Below are positions 21,747 to 32,608 of a stretch of 64,000 nt of DNA, in pieces; the stretch's first letter is position 1; the number at the start of each line of letters is the position of its first letter. Under the pieces are notes generated by a model. It was not told where the DNA came from, searched no databases, and saw only the letters and a program-made list of their open reading frames with translations. The position numbers were made by a program, and so were the translations under genes. Source of the DNA: Stappia sp. WLB 29 (GTDB lineage: Bacteria > Pseudomonadota > Alphaproteobacteria > Rhizobiales > Stappiaceae). Location: the NCBI RefSeq assembly GCF_023507705.1, contig NZ_JALBGD010000004.1:248001-312000 (forward strand), in the 5' to 3' direction.

Positions 21747-23432
21747 TCAGTTCGATGACGGTGGCGGCGACGGCGATGGCGACGGGGCCTCGCCGAAGTC
21801 CGCCCCGGCCGCCGACAGCGCCTCGCGCGTGTCGAGATCGAGGCGCGCGGCCTCGCCGATCTCCACCTCCCGCATGGCCGAGGCGTTCTGCCCGATCAGG
21901 TGACGGGCGCCCGTGTCGCCCTCCAGCCGCGCCAGCGCGTCGAAATGGCTGCGGTCCCACAGGACCGGATTGCCGCGCTTGCCGTGGGTGGTGGCGAGCA
22001 CCAGGGTGATGCCCTCGTCCGGCCGGTAGGCCTCGATGAGCCGATCGACAACGGCCGCCGTGATGCCGGGCATGTCGGCGAGCAGGATCATCGCGGCATC
22101 CGCGTCCGCCCCGAGCGCCTTGACGCCGGTGCGGATCGATCCGGCCATGCCGTCCGCATAGTCCGGATTGTGCACCAGCACGACGTCGAGCCCGGCAAGT
22201 GCGGCAGCGACCTCCTTTGCCATGTGGCCGGTCACCACGGTGAGGCGGGACAGCCCGCTGGCGAGCGCGGCTTTGGCCGCGATGCGCACCAGGGGCTCGC
22301 CGCCGATCCGGGCCAGCAGCTTGTTGACGCCGCCCGCCCGCCGCGACTGGCCGGCGGCGAGCAGGATGCCCTCGATCCGCCGCTGGCGCGAAGCCGCCTG
22401 CGGCGCGGCCTGCACCGCCTCGCGCGCGGTTTCGCGCGCTGCCTCGCGCGGCTGCGGCCGCGTGCCGATCTCCATCAACAGGCCCCCGACGCCCATGCCG
22501 GTGATCTCGTGGGGAGTGACGGGCAAGTCCGCCATCAGCCGGTCGAGCACCCAGTCGAAGCCGTTTTCCTTGGGGCTGCGGGCGCAGCCCGGCGCGCCGA
22601 GGACCGGCACCCCGCCGACCTCGCCGACGAGCAGCAGGTTGCCCGGATCGACCGGCATGCCGAAATGGGTGACCGCGCCGCCGGCCTGACGGATGGCGGA
22701 CGGGATGACGTCGTCCCGGTCGACGATGGCCGAGGCGCCGAAGACCAGAACCAGCTCCGCCCCGTCCGCGATCAGCGCGGCGATGGCCCTCGCCGTCTCG
22801 CCCGTCTCGTGGGCGACGCGAAGCTCGCGGATGAGCTGCGATCCGTAGACGGCAAGGCGGCTTTCGGTGATCCGCCGGGTCTTGTCGAGGGTGGCGGGCT
22901 TGAGATGCGCAAGCTGCGTCGCGACCAGCCCGACGGGGCGGGCGCGGAACGGGGCGACGCGCACGGCCCCGCGCACCGCCTCGCAGGCGGCCTCCACATC
23001 GGCGCGCGGCGCGGCGAAGGGAATGATCTTGGCGGTGGCCACCATGCGGCCGCGGGTGATGCGGGCGAAGGCGGGAAGGGTCGCCAGCGTGATCGCCGGA
23101 TCGATGCGGTTGGTCCGGTCGATGGCGTCCTTGTCGACCACCAGAAGGCCGTCGGCGTCGGCATGGAAGTTGACCCGGCCGGTGAAGGGCGGCTCCAAGG
23201 TCATGCCGCCGCCGGAGGCGGCCTGCGCGATGCGGCTCGCCGCCTCGTCCTCGTGGCAATCGTCCGGGCCGAGCCGGGCGGCAACGACCTGCTCGATCCC
23301 GGCCTCCACGATCCTCGCGATGTCGCCGGCGGTGAGCCGGTGACCCTTCTTCAGCGCGCCGTCGGCAAGCCGCAGCGTATGGGCGAGCAGGGCGCCTTCC
23401 GCGTCTTTCGTGGCGAGCGGGCCGAACTTCAC
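21747..23432 (-). CDS. Molybdopterin-binding / MobA-like nucleotidyltransferase fusion
   Basis: This 561-residue protein has two parts. Residues 1 to about 340 resemble the molybdopterin-binding (MoeA/MogA-like) fold, including AELVLVFGASAIVDRDDVIP and VGGVPVLGAPGCARS. Residues from about 355 on are a MobA/MocA-type nucleotidyltransferase, with the signature GILLAAGQSRRAGGVNKLL and LLADMPGIT. MocA adds CMP to molybdenum cofactor for xanthine-dehydrogenase-family enzymes. The tail is a low-complexity Pro-Ser run. The start overlaps the stop of the XdhC-like gene by 4 bases, so they are translationally coupled. Confidence 0.85.
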   Translation of the reverse strand: MKFGPLATKDAEGALLAHTLRLADGALKKGHRLTAGDIARIVEAGIEQVVAARLGPDDCHEDEAASRIAQAASGGGMTLEPPFTGRVNFHADADGLLVVDKDAIDRTNRIDPAITLATLPAFARITRGRMVATAKIIPFAAPRADVEAACEAVRGAVRVAPFRARPVGLVATQLAHLKPATLDKTRRITESRLAVYGSQLIRELRVAHETGETARAIAALIADGAELVLVFGASAIVDRDDVIPSAIRQAGGAVTHFGMPVDPGNLLLVGEVGGVPVLGAPGCARSPKENGFDWVLDRLMADLPVTPHEITGMGVGGLLMEIGTRPQPREAARETAREAVQAAPQAASRQRRIEGILLAAGQSRRAGGVNKLLARIGGEPLVRIAAKAALASGLSRLTVVTGHMAKEVAAALAGLDVVLVHNPDYADGMAGSIRTGVKALGADADAAMILLADMPGITAAVVDRLIEAYRPDEGITLVLATTHGKRGNPVLWDRSHFDALARLEGDTGARHLIGQNASAMREVEIGEAARLDLDTREALSAAGADFGEAPSPSPSPPPSSN

Positions 23433-24142
23433 GGCCGGCCTCCCTCTCCCTTAAGTTCGGGGCTCTTGCGCAGGGCGGCGATGATGTTGGCGAGCACGGC
23501 AACCGCGATCTCGGCCGGCGAGGCGGCGCCGATATCGGCGCCGATCGGCGCGTCGATGCTGTCGAAGGCGTCCGGCGTCACGCCGGCCTCCAGCAGCCGC
23601 TCGCGGCGCTTGCCGTGGGTCTTGCGGCTGCCGAGCGCGCCGACATAGAAGCACCCGACCGACAGCGCGGCGGCAAGCGGCACGTCGTCGATCTTCGGGT
23701 CGTGGGTGAGCGCGGCGAGCGCGGTGTAGGGATCGAGCGCCAGCTGTTCCAGCACGTCGGCCGGCCATTCGGCGAGCAGCGTGCCGTCCGGAAACCGCTC
23801 GGGCGTCGCAAAGGCGGTGCGCGGATCGACGACGGTCACGTCGAAGCCGGCGATCTGCGCCATCGGCACCAAGGCCTGGCTGATATGGACGGCGCCGATC
23901 AGCACGATGCGCGGCGGCGGCACGCTGACGGTGAGGAAGGCCTGGCCGCCGCCTGCAAGCTCCACCAGCCCGGACTTGCCGGACCTGAGCCTTGCGCGCA
24001 GCTCCGCCGCCAGCGGATCGGCGTCCGCGATGTCGCCTGGGGCGACGAGGCGCTGGGCGCCGCTGCCGATCTCGGTGACGAGGATCGCGGGCTTGCGGCC
24101 GCTGCGGGCGGCGTTGAAGCGGGCGAGGAGCTGAAGGTCCAT
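23429..24142 (-). CDS. XdhC-family molybdenum-hydroxylase maturation protein (C-terminal Rossmann type)
   Basis: This 237-residue protein has the XdhC Rossmann domain: RIVLIGAVHISQALVPMAQI as nucleotide-binding strand and loop, VTVVDPRTAFATPERFP, LTHDPKIDDVPLAAAL and YVGALGSRKTHGKRRERL. XdhC proteins bind molybdenum cofactor, promote its sulfuration and hand it to molybdenum hydroxylases. The separate short gene upstream carries the XdhC/CoxI N-terminal domain, so the family architecture is split into two genes. The coding end overlaps the fused MobA gene by 4 bases. Confidence 0.88.
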   Translation of the reverse strand: MDLQLLARFNAARSGRKPAILVTEIGSGAQRLVAPGDIADADPLAAELRARLRSGKSGLVELAGGGQAFLTVSVPPPRIVLIGAVHISQALVPMAQIAGFDVTVVDPRTAFATPERFPDGTLLAEWPADVLEQLALDPYTALAALTHDPKIDDVPLAAALSVGCFYVGALGSRKTHGKRRERLLEAGVTPDAFDSIDAPIGADIGAASPAEIAVAVLANIIAALRKSPELKGEGGRP

Positions 24143-24226
24143 GGGAAGCGGTCCTGAAAAGGGGCAGCGCCGGCAGGCGGCGGCGTGAGGCGGGCGAAGG
24201 GCGCGGGCCGGCCCGGCCGCGCAGGA

Positions 24227-24571
24227 TCAGGCGGAGCGGGCCACCGGCTCCACATAGACGCGGATGCGCCCGCCGCAGGACAGGCCGACGCGCCAGGCGG
24301 TCTCGTCGGCGACGCCGAATTCCAGCATGGCCGGCTTGCCGGTCTCGATCACCTCGGCGGCTTCGGCGACGACCGCGCCCTCGACGCAGCCGCCCGACAC
24401 CGAGCCCTCGAAGTTTCCCTCCGCATCGATGACGAGATGCGCGCCGACCGGGCGCGGCGCCGAGCCCCAGGTCTCGACCACGGTGGCAAGGGCGACACGG
24501 CGCCCGTCGCGGCTCCAGCTTTCGGCCAGAACCAGCGGATCGATCTCCGTCCGGATTGCATCCTGTTGCAT
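24227..24571 (-). CDS. XdhC/CoxI N-terminal-domain protein
   Basis: This 114-residue protein is the XdhC_CoxI domain alone: VALATVVETWGSAPRPVGAH, GSVSGGCVEGAVVAEA and GLSCGGRIRVYVEP, with conserved cysteines in SGGCVEG and LSCGG. It normally precedes the Rossmann part in one chain. GGAG lies 7 bases before the ATG at 24571. It is first of a three-gene minus-strand set, 84 bases before the Rossmann partner. No molybdenum hydroxylase structural genes lie in the window, so the client enzyme is elsewhere. Confidence 0.88.
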   Translation of the reverse strand: MQQDAIRTEIDPLVLAESWSRDGRRVALATVVETWGSAPRPVGAHLVIDAEGNFEGSVSGGCVEGAVVAEAAEVIETGKPAMLEFGVADETAWRVGLSCGGRIRVYVEPVARSA

Positions 24572-24734
24572 GTCCGTCTCCTTCGTTGCCCCGAATATAG
24601 GCTCACCCCGGCGCCCTGCACAGGCGTCCCGTCGCTGGCCTTTGGTCGGAAGGGGAGCGGAAGAGAGGAAGGGCGGCAGGTTGGGCGGGAGGAGCGGCGG
24701 AAACGACCCGCCGATGCGCCCCTCTCGCTCGGCT

Positions 24735-24979
24735 GTCGTCCCGGTTTCGGCAAAGCCGAAGACCGGGAACCAGTAACCACGGCGGTCGCGACCCTTGCCG
24801 TCGCGCGCCACCGGAAGGCCGGGGGCTGCTGCCGTCGCATACCCACCCGCCCCGGCGGATACTGGATACCTGCCTTCGCAGGTATGACAGCCGTGGAGGC
24901 GGCGAAGCGCTTCCGTCCCACAGCTGCCGAGGATGCCAATGGTTCCCGGTTCTGCGCTGCGCTGGACCGGAATGACGGG
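24735..24979. repeat. Composite palindromic repeat, copy A
   Basis: About 245 bases in the gap between the XdhC N-terminal gene and pckA. It shares three modules, in the same order but reversed orientation, with 33018-33259: a GTCGTCCCGGTTTCGG hairpin module, a CCCCGGCGGATACTGGA module followed by a CCTGCCTTCGCAGG hairpin, and a GCCGAGGATGCCAATGG module ending in a CCGG-rich hairpin. The DNA between modules differs. The rest of the gap (24572-25030) shows nothing else recognisable. Confidence 0.75.
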
Positions 24980-25030
24980 AGCCTGTCGCTCCCCGCACAC
25001 AGCGCTGCAACGAAAAAGGGCCCCCCAACG

Positions 25031-25059
25031 AAAAAGGGCGCCGCAGTCTGCGGCGCCCT
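25031..25059 (-). terminator. Intrinsic terminator of pckA
   Basis: AGGGCGCCGCA (25035-25045) and TGCGGCGCCCT (25049-25059) form a perfect 11-bp stem with a 3-base loop; on the minus strand it ends in TTTTT. It lies 27 bases after the pckA stop. Confidence 0.9.
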
Positions 25060-25086
25060 CCGACGTGTCTGCAGTCCGCTGCGGCG

Positions 25087-26700
<1,614 letters not shown>

Positions 26701-27269
26701 GTTTCCGAGATCCCTGTATCGTGTTGGTTCGCCGGTCCTTGCTGGACCGCTGAGACTGCCGGCTGCCGCGATGTGCGTCCTGTCGCGATTTCGCAATATG
26801 AGTCCGGTAGCGTGTGAACTGCCGGCGGCCCTGGTGCCGGCGCACGGAACGGCCGTCGACCCCCTTGTCGGGTCCGGCCCTGCTGTCTTTTTCGCTTTTG
26901 GCAGAGCGAACCTAGTGGATGGCCCCCAAATCAACAAGCGCAACGAAGGTGGCAACCCTAAGGCTAAATCGATTTAATTCACCGTTTCTGCAGTTATAAT
27001 TATTTTTTAACGAAAAATAATACGTGTTCCGGCGCGCCGTCTCGTGGAATACTCGTTTCATATCAGTTCATTCGTGGATCATCCGTTCGGAACAGCACGA
27101 AGCCTCCGCGAAAACCGGTTCCGAACCGGCCCGCGGCACGGAACGGGGCTGCCGGATTCGCTGCGGCTGACCGGCCTGCCGGTTTCGGCTATGGTCGGGC
27201 TCCATTGCCCGGTGCGATGCGCTGCCCGCGTCCGCCGCCCGCCCCGTTTCCTTCATCCGTCAGGCCGAG
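26701..27269. other. Divergent intergenic region, pckA / MATE exporter
   Basis: A 569-base region between divergent genes with an AT-rich island at about 26960-27030 (TTATAATTATTTTTTAACG) inside otherwise GC-rich DNA. On the minus strand TTGTTG (26937-26932) and TAGGTT (26914-26909), 17 bases apart, could be the pckA promoter, giving a leader of about 200 bases; this is weak. A short inverted repeat CCGGTT/AACCGG lies near 27117. I see no gene here. Confidence 0.4.
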
Positions 27270-28673
27270 ATGTCGACACTTCGCAGTTCCGGTCCCGCTT
27301 CCGCGGGACATCATTTTCGCGCCACCGTGGCGCTGGCGCTGCCGATCATCGTCTCGCGCGCGGCGCTGGTGATCATGTTCACCGTCGACACGGTGATGGT
27401 GGGGCGGGCGAGCGCCGCCGACCTTGCCTATTTCGGCCTCGGGGTGGCGCCGCAGCTGACCTTGATGATGGTCGCCGTCGGCGCGCTGCAGGCGACCGCC
27501 GTACTGGCCTCGCAGGCGCTGGGCGCGGGCGATGCCCCGCGCGCCGGCGCGGTGCTGCGCGCCTCGCTCGCCCATGCGCTGGCGCTCGGCCTCATCTGTC
27601 TGTTCCTGTCGCTGCTGGCCGAGCCGTTCTTCCTGGCGATCGGGCAGGATCCGGACCTTGCCGCAGGCGCTGCCCGCGTGTCGCACGCCTTCGGCTTCGG
27701 CATGCCGGGCATCCTGCTCTTCGTCGCCTGCAACCTGTTCATGGAGGCGACGGGCCGGCCGAAGACCGGCATGGCGATCATGCTCGCCGCCAATCTCGTC
27801 AACGTGCCGCTGAACGCCGTGTTCGGCTACGGCTGGGGCGGCCTGGTGGAGGCCGGCGGGGCGGAAGGCATCATGCTGGCGAGCACCATCGCCCGCACGC
27901 TGGCCGGTCTGGCCATCCTGACCATCCTGGCGCTGCAGGCCCGGCGCGACGACACGTTCCGCATCCTGCCGCGCCGCACGGCAGGGGCGGCCGCGCTCGG
28001 CCTGTGGGCGGATCCGGACGCGCGCCTGCTGCGCCGGCTCGGCCTGCCGATGGGCCTTGCCCAGGGTGTGGAAAGCGCCGCCTTCGCGACCGTGGTGATG
28101 ATGGCCGGCTGGCTCGGCACGGCGCAGCTCGCCGCCTACCAGACGACGATGAGCCTCGTGACGCTGACCTTCATGATGGCCATCGGCACCGGCGGGGCGA
28201 CGGCGATCCGGGTGGGCCGGGCCTTCGGCGAGGGCGACATGGTCAATGTCGGGCGGGCCGGCTGGACGGGCATCGCGCTCGGCGCGGTGTGGCCGCTGCC
28301 CGTGGCGCTGCTGTTTCTGGTCTCGCCGGAAACCGCGGCGCGGGCCGTGACCTCCGACCCGCGCACGGTCGAGGCGGCGGCGCAGGCGCTGTTCGTCGCC
28401 GGCTTCATGCTGTCCATCGACGCGGCGATGGCGGTGACCATCGGCGCCCTGCGCGGCCTCGGCGACGTGTGGTGGCCGACCCTGTGGCAGATCGGGGCGT
28501 TCTGGCTGATCGCCATTCCGGTCGCCTATCTGATGGCCATCGTGCTGGCGGTCGGCGCGGGCGGGCTGATCGGCGGACTGATCGCCGGCATCCTCGTCTC
28601 CTTCGCCGGCCTGTCCTGGCGCTTCGCGCGTCAAAGCGCGATGCGGCGCCTGTCGCCGGTGGTTCCGCTGTAG
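27270..28673 (+). CDS. MATE-family multidrug/toxin efflux transporter
   Basis: This 467-residue protein has about 12 membrane helices in two related halves, as in MATE (NorM/DinF) exporters. Family features include LALPIIVSRAALVIMFTVDT with the D/VMVGR-type turn, the first-half segment MEATGRPKTGMAIMLAANLV and NVPLNAVFGYG. MATE proteins export cationic drugs or metabolites using H+ or Na+ gradients. The ATG at 27270 has AGGCCGAG close upstream. It interrupts the usual pckA-chvI neighbourhood; substrate unknown. Confidence 0.9.
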   Translation: MSTLRSSGPASAGHHFRATVALALPIIVSRAALVIMFTVDTVMVGRASAADLAYFGLGVAPQLTLMMVAVGALQATAVLASQALGAGDAPRAGAVLRASLAHALALGLICLFLSLLAEPFFLAIGQDPDLAAGAARVSHAFGFGMPGILLFVACNLFMEATGRPKTGMAIMLAANLVNVPLNAVFGYGWGGLVEAGGAEGIMLASTIARTLAGLAILTILALQARRDDTFRILPRRTAGAAALGLWADPDARLLRRLGLPMGLAQGVESAAFATVVMMAGWLGTAQLAAYQTTMSLVTLTFMMAIGTGGATAIRVGRAFGEGDMVNVGRAGWTGIALGAVWPLPVALLFLVSPETAARAVTSDPRTVEAAAQALFVAGFMLSIDAAMAVTIGALRGLGDVWWPTLWQIGAFWLIAIPVAYLMAIVLAVGAGGLIGGLIAGILVSFAGLSWRFARQSAMRRLSPVVPL

Positions 28674-28781
28674 CGGCTGGCGACCGGCTCCGGCCATCGC
28701 CATAATTTATGCGCATTTGCACCCGCAAGGCTGATAAACCAAGACGAGCGAACAAGAAGAACGGGTTCAGGGCTTTCGACC

Positions 28782-29480
28782 ATGCCGACGATCGCACTCG
28801 TAGACGACGACCGCAACATCCTGACCTCGGTCTCCATTGCACTGGAGAGCGAAGGATACAGGGTCCATACCTATACGGATGGCTCCTCGGCCCTCGACCG
28901 GCTGATCACCGATCCGCCGGATCTTGCCATCTTCGATATCAAGATGCCGCGGATGGACGGCATGGAGCTGCTGCGCCGGCTGCGCCAGAAGTCGGACCTG
29001 CCGGTCATTTTCCTGACCAGCAAGGACGACGAGATCGACGAGCTGTTCGGTCTCAAGATGGGCGCCGACGACTTCATCCGCAAACCGTTCTCCCAGCGCC
29101 TGCTGGTGGAGCGCGTCAAGGCGGTGCTGCGCCGCGTGCAGCCCCGCGATCCCTCGACGAGCAAGCAGGAAAGCGACAAGCTGCTGGAGCGCGGCGACCT
29201 GATCATGGACCAGGAGCGCCACACCTCCATGTGGAAGGGCCAGCCGGTGACGCTGACGGTCACCGAATTCCTGATCCTCTACGCGCTCGCCCATCGCCCG
29301 GGCGTCGTCAAGAGCCGCAACGCCCTGATGGATGCGGCCTATGACGATCAGGTCTATGTGGACGACCGCACCATCGATAGCCATATCAAGCGGCTGCGGA
29401 AGAAGTTCAAGCTGGTCGACGACAGCTTCGACATGATCGAGACGCTGTACGGCGTCGGCTACCGCTTCCGCGAGGGCTGA
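28782..29480 (+). CDS. chvI: Two-component response regulator ChvI
   Basis: This 232-residue OmpR-type regulator has the receiver acidic pocket VDDDRNIL, phosphoacceptor Asp52 in [11 protein letters not shown], and Lys in TSKDDE. The C-terminal winged helix has [16 protein letters not shown] and [17 protein letters not shown]. With ChvG it controls acid and envelope-stress responses and carbon metabolism in Rhizobiales and is often essential. chvG follows 92 bases on, then hprK and the PTS genes, the order known from Agrobacterium and Sinorhizobium. Confidence 0.95.
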   Translation: MPTIALVDDDRNILTSVSIALESEGYRVHTYTDGSSALDRLITDPPDLAIFDIKMPRMDGMELLRRLRQKSDLPVIFLTSKDDEIDELFGLKMGADDFIRKPFSQRLLVERVKAVLRRVQPRDPSTSKQESDKLLERGDLIMDQERHTSMWKGQPVTLTVTEFLILYALAHRPGVVKSRNALMDAAYDDQVYVDDRTIDSHIKRLRKKFKLVDDSFDMIETLYGVGYRFREG

Positions 29481-29572
29481 CGGCAGCGCCGCGCCCGCCC
29501 GGTCCATGCGCGATCCAGGCGGGAGCGGCCGGCCGGCAAGGCGTGGTCGGAAACTCCGGCCGGGAAAGATGG

Positions 29573-31414
29573 ATGGCGATTGAGGTGGACACGAGCGGGC
29601 GGCCCGAACGCGAGGCCGACCGGCGGACGTCTCCTCCGGCCGAGGCCGGGGGCGCGCCGGCGGCTGCCCGCGGACCGTCCGGCCAACGCCGGTTCCGCCG
29701 GCGCATCCTGTCGCGCATCGCCGGTTCGATCTCGCCCTATCTCACCTCCTCGCTGACCCGCCGCATCCTGGTGCTGAACCTTGCCGGGCTGTGCGCGCTG
29801 GTCGGCGGCATTCTCTATCTCAACCAGTTCCGCGCCGGGCTGATCGACGCCCGCGTCCAGAGCCTTTTGACCCAGGGCGAGATCATCGCCGGCGCCATCG
29901 CCGCCTCGGCGACGGTGGAGACGGACGGGCTGATGGTCGATCCCGAGCAGCTGCTGCAGCTGCAGGCGGGGGAAAGCGTCTCGCCGACCGACGGCTCGCG
30001 GCTGACCGACTTTCCGATCAACCCGGAGCGCGTCGCCCCGGTGCTGCGCCGGCTGATCTCGCCGACCCGCACGAGGGCGCGGATCTACGATCCCGAAGGC
30101 ATCCTGATCCTCGATTCCCGGCATCTTTATGCGCGCGGCCAGATCCTGCGCTTCGACTTGCCGCCGCCGACCGCCGAGGAGCCCGGCCTGTGGGACCAGA
30201 TCTGGGCCGATGTGAAACTGTGGTTCCGCCGCGGCGACCTGCCGCTCTACGAGGAGATCGGCGCGGGCAACGGGCGCGCCTATCCGGAAGTGGAGGCGGC
30301 GCTCGCCGGCTCGCCCGCCAGCGTCGTGCGCGTGTCCTCGCGCGGCGAGCTGATCGTCTCGGTGGCGGTGCCGGTGCAGCGCTTCCGCGCCGTGCTGGGT
30401 TCGCTGCTGCTGTCGACGCAAGGCGGCGACATCGACGCCATCGTGCGGGCCGAGCGCATCGGCATCGTGCGCGTGTTCCTGGTCGCCGCGACGGTGACCA
30501 TGGTGCTGTCGATCCTGCTGGCCGGCACCATCGCCGGCCCGGTGCGGCGGCTGGCGGCGGCGGCCGAGCGGGTGCGCCGGGGCATCAAGTCGCGCGAGGA
30601 GATCCCGCAATTCTCCGAGCGGCGCGACGAGATCGGCCATCTGGCGAGCGCCCTGCGCGACATGACCAACGCGCTCTACAACCGCATGGACGCGATCGAG
30701 ACCTTCGCCGCGGACGTGGCGCACGAGCTGAAGAACCCGCTGACCTCGCTGCGCAGCGCGGTCGAGACGCTGCCGCTGGCCAAGCAGCCGCAGGCGCGCG
30801 AGCGGCTGATGGAGGTGATCCAGCACGACGTGCGCCGGCTGGACCGGCTGATCACCGACATTTCCGACGCCTCGCGGCTGGATGCGGAACTCGCCCGCGC
30901 CGATGCCGAGCCCATCGACATCTCGACGCTGCTGCTGGGCGTGTGCGATCTGGCCAACGAGCGGGCGGCGGCGGGCGAGGCGCGCGTCGAGGTGCACATC
31001 AATTCCTCGCGCCGCGACCATCCCTACCGGGTGCTCGGCCACGACAGCCGCCTCGGCCAGGTGGTCAACAACCTGATCGACAATGCCCGCTCCTTCTCGC
31101 CCCCCGGCGGCACGGTGCGGGTGACGGCGAACCGCACCGCCGACATGGTCGAGATCATTGTGGACGACGACGGGCCGGGCGTCCGCCCCGAGCTGCGCGA
31201 GCGCATCTTCGAGCGCTTCTACACCGACCGGCCGGAATCCGAAGGCTTCGGCAACAATTCCGGCCTCGGCCTGTCGATCTCGCGCCAGATCGTCGAGGCC
31301 CATCGCGGCACCATCTCGGTCGCCAACCGCGAGACGACGGACGCCAAGACCGGCGAGACCCGCATCGAGGGCGCCCGCTTCACCGTTCGCCTGCCGGCCG
31401 AGAGCCGGGGATGA
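29573..31414 (+). CDS. chvG: Sensor histidine kinase ChvG
   Basis: This 613-residue membrane kinase has a Pro/Arg-rich cytoplasmic N-terminus, TM1 at about 65-83 (ILVLNLAGLCALVGGILYL), a periplasmic sensor region, TM2 at about 298-320, a HAMP linker, the H-box with His384 in AHELKNPLTS, and the ATPase boxes NNLIDNARSF, DDDGPGV and SGLGLSISRQI. I start at the ATG at 29573, preceded by GGGAAAG; a GTG at 29543 is possible. In relatives ExoR in the periplasm restrains ChvG. Its end overlaps hprK by 4 bases, coupling sensor and HPr kinase translation. Confidence 0.94.
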   Translation: MAIEVDTSGRPEREADRRTSPPAEAGGAPAAARGPSGQRRFRRRILSRIAGSISPYLTSSLTRRILVLNLAGLCALVGGILYLNQFRAGLIDARVQSLLTQGEIIAGAIAASATVETDGLMVDPEQLLQLQAGESVSPTDGSRLTDFPINPERVAPVLRRLISPTRTRARIYDPEGILILDSRHLYARGQILRFDLPPPTAEEPGLWDQIWADVKLWFRRGDLPLYEEIGAGNGRAYPEVEAALAGSPASVVRVSSRGELIVSVAVPVQRFRAVLGSLLLSTQGGDIDAIVRAERIGIVRVFLVAATVTMVLSILLAGTIAGPVRRLAAAAERVRRGIKSREEIPQFSERRDEIGHLASALRDMTNALYNRMDAIETFAADVAHELKNPLTSLRSAVETLPLAKQPQARERLMEVIQHDVRRLDRLITDISDASRLDAELARADAEPIDISTLLLGVCDLANERAAAGEARVEVHINSSRRDHPYRVLGHDSRLGQVVNNLIDNARSFSPPGGTVRVTANRTADMVEIIVDDDGPGVRPELRERIFERFYTDRPESEGFGNNSGLGLSISRQIVEAHRGTISVANRETTDAKTGETRIEGARFTVRLPAESRG

Positions 31415-31872
31415 GCGGCGGCGAAACGGTCCATGCCTCCTGCATCCTGGTCGGCAGCGCCGGCATCCTGATCCGCGGCCGCTCGGGCGCAGGCAAGTCG
31501 CGCCTCGGCGAGCGGATCCTCAGCGAGGCGCGCCTGCGCGGCCTGCTGGCGCTGGCGGTGGCCGACGACCGGGTGGCGCTTGCCGCCCGCTCGGGCCGGC
31601 TGGTCGCAAGCTGCCCGCCGCAGCTTTCCGGACTGTGGGAGCGCCGCGGCGAGGGGATCGCACGGGTTGCGGTCGAGCCGCGCGCGGTGGTGCGGCTGGT
31701 GGTCGACCTGGTGCCGGACAGCGAGCTGGAGCGGATGCCCGAGCCCGGCGCCATGCGGGTTGAGCTGTGCGGGGTCGAGCTTGCGCGCCTTGCCGTGCCG
31801 TGCGGGCGCGAGGACGCCACGGCGCTGGACGTGCTGGCGGTCCTGGCGGACAGGGCGTCCGGCGGGGCCTGA
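31411..31872 (+). CDS. hprK: Short-form HPr kinase/phosphorylase
   Basis: This 153-residue protein corresponds to the C-terminal catalytic domain of HprK (about 310 residues in Firmicutes); the N-terminal domain is missing, as usual in alphaproteobacteria. The P-loop is GRSGAGKS at 23-30, followed by VADDRVAL and VEPRAVVRLVVDLV. It would phosphorylate and dephosphorylate a serine on HPr, linking metabolic state to PTS signalling. It overlaps chvG in an ATGA junction and is followed 307 bases on by the EIIA and HPr genes. Confidence 0.9.
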   Translation: MSGGETVHASCILVGSAGILIRGRSGAGKSRLGERILSEARLRGLLALAVADDRVALAARSGRLVASCPPQLSGLWERRGEGIARVAVEPRAVVRLVVDLVPDSELERMPEPGAMRVELCGVELARLAVPCGREDATALDVLAVLADRASGGA

Positions 31873-32179
31873 TCGGCGTCGGTGCACCGCGCCTGCTGCC
31901 GGATGTCGCAGGCGGCCTTGCGAAAAAGCCGGGGGCGGGTCCGATTTTTCTTGCGCTGCAGCGTCACCTTGCCGACATTGGGCGCCCGGCATCGAACGAC
32001 CGGGGGCGGGGAGCGTTCCGTCGCGTGCGGCCCTCGGGCCGCAGCGGTGCAAGACCGCAAGGGGCTAAGGTATCTCCACCGGTCGTCGGGCCGGCTGATA
32101 TCCGGAAGCGCCCGTTGCGGCATGCGCCATGCCGGCCGCCGAAGGCGGACCGGACGGACGGACAAACGACGGACAGGGC
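31873..32179 (+). other. Gap between hprK and PTS EIIA
   Basis: 307 bases without a recognisable gene. It is GC-rich, with several GGGGGCGGG-type tracts near 31930 and 32010. I found no clear promoter or terminator, although the distance suggests the PTS genes have their own start site. Confidence 0.35.
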
Positions 32180-32584
32180 ATGATCGGTCTCGTACTTGTT
32201 ACGCACGGACGATTGGCGGAAGAATTCAAGTCGGCGCTGGAGCATGTCGTCGGCCCGCAGGAGCGGGTCGAGACGATCTGCATCGGCCCGGACGACGACA
32301 TGGAGCAGCGCCGGCAGGACATCCTGGCGGCGGTCGAGAGCGTCAACGACGGCTCGGGCGTGGTGCTGCTGACGGACATGTTCGGCGGGACCCCGTCGAA
32401 CCTCGCCATTTCGGTGATGGACGGCACCAGCATCGAGGTGATCGCCGGCGTCAACCTGCCCATGCTGATCAAGCTGGCCAGCGTGCGCGGCGAAAGCGCC
32501 ATCGCCGAGGCGGTGGACGAGGCCCGCAAGGCCGGCCAGAAATACATCTCCGTCGCCAGCCAGGTGCTGTCGGGCCAGGGATGA
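32180..32584 (+). CDS. manX: PTS EIIA component, mannose family (regulatory)
   Basis: This 134-residue protein is an EIIA(Man) domain: MIGLVLVTHGRLAEEF with phospho-acceptor His9, LLTDMFGGTPSNLA, and GVNLPMLIKLA. No EIIB/EIIC permease genes are present, so it is probably a regulatory phosphorelay member. In Sinorhizobium the equivalent manX works with HPr and HprK to tune carbon catabolite control. The ATG at 32180 follows GGACAGGGC. HPr begins 24 bases after the stop, so the pair forms an operon. Confidence 0.92.
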   Translation: MIGLVLVTHGRLAEEFKSALEHVVGPQERVETICIGPDDDMEQRRQDILAAVESVNDGSGVVLLTDMFGGTPSNLAISVMDGTSIEVIAGVNLPMLIKLASVRGESAIAEAVDEARKAGQKYISVASQVLSGQG

Positions 32585-32608
32585 GGGGCCAAGTGTGACG
32601 GGGAAGGG

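Noticed and set aside
23429-24571. xdhC broken by a frameshift into two genes
   Set aside because: The two parts have separate starts, a good ribosome site for the first, and 84 bases of spacer; split XdhC/CoxI genes are known, so this looks natural.
31411-31872. hprK as a truncated pseudogene
   Set aside because: The short form without the N-terminal domain is normal for alphaproteobacteria, and the P-loop and following motifs are intact.
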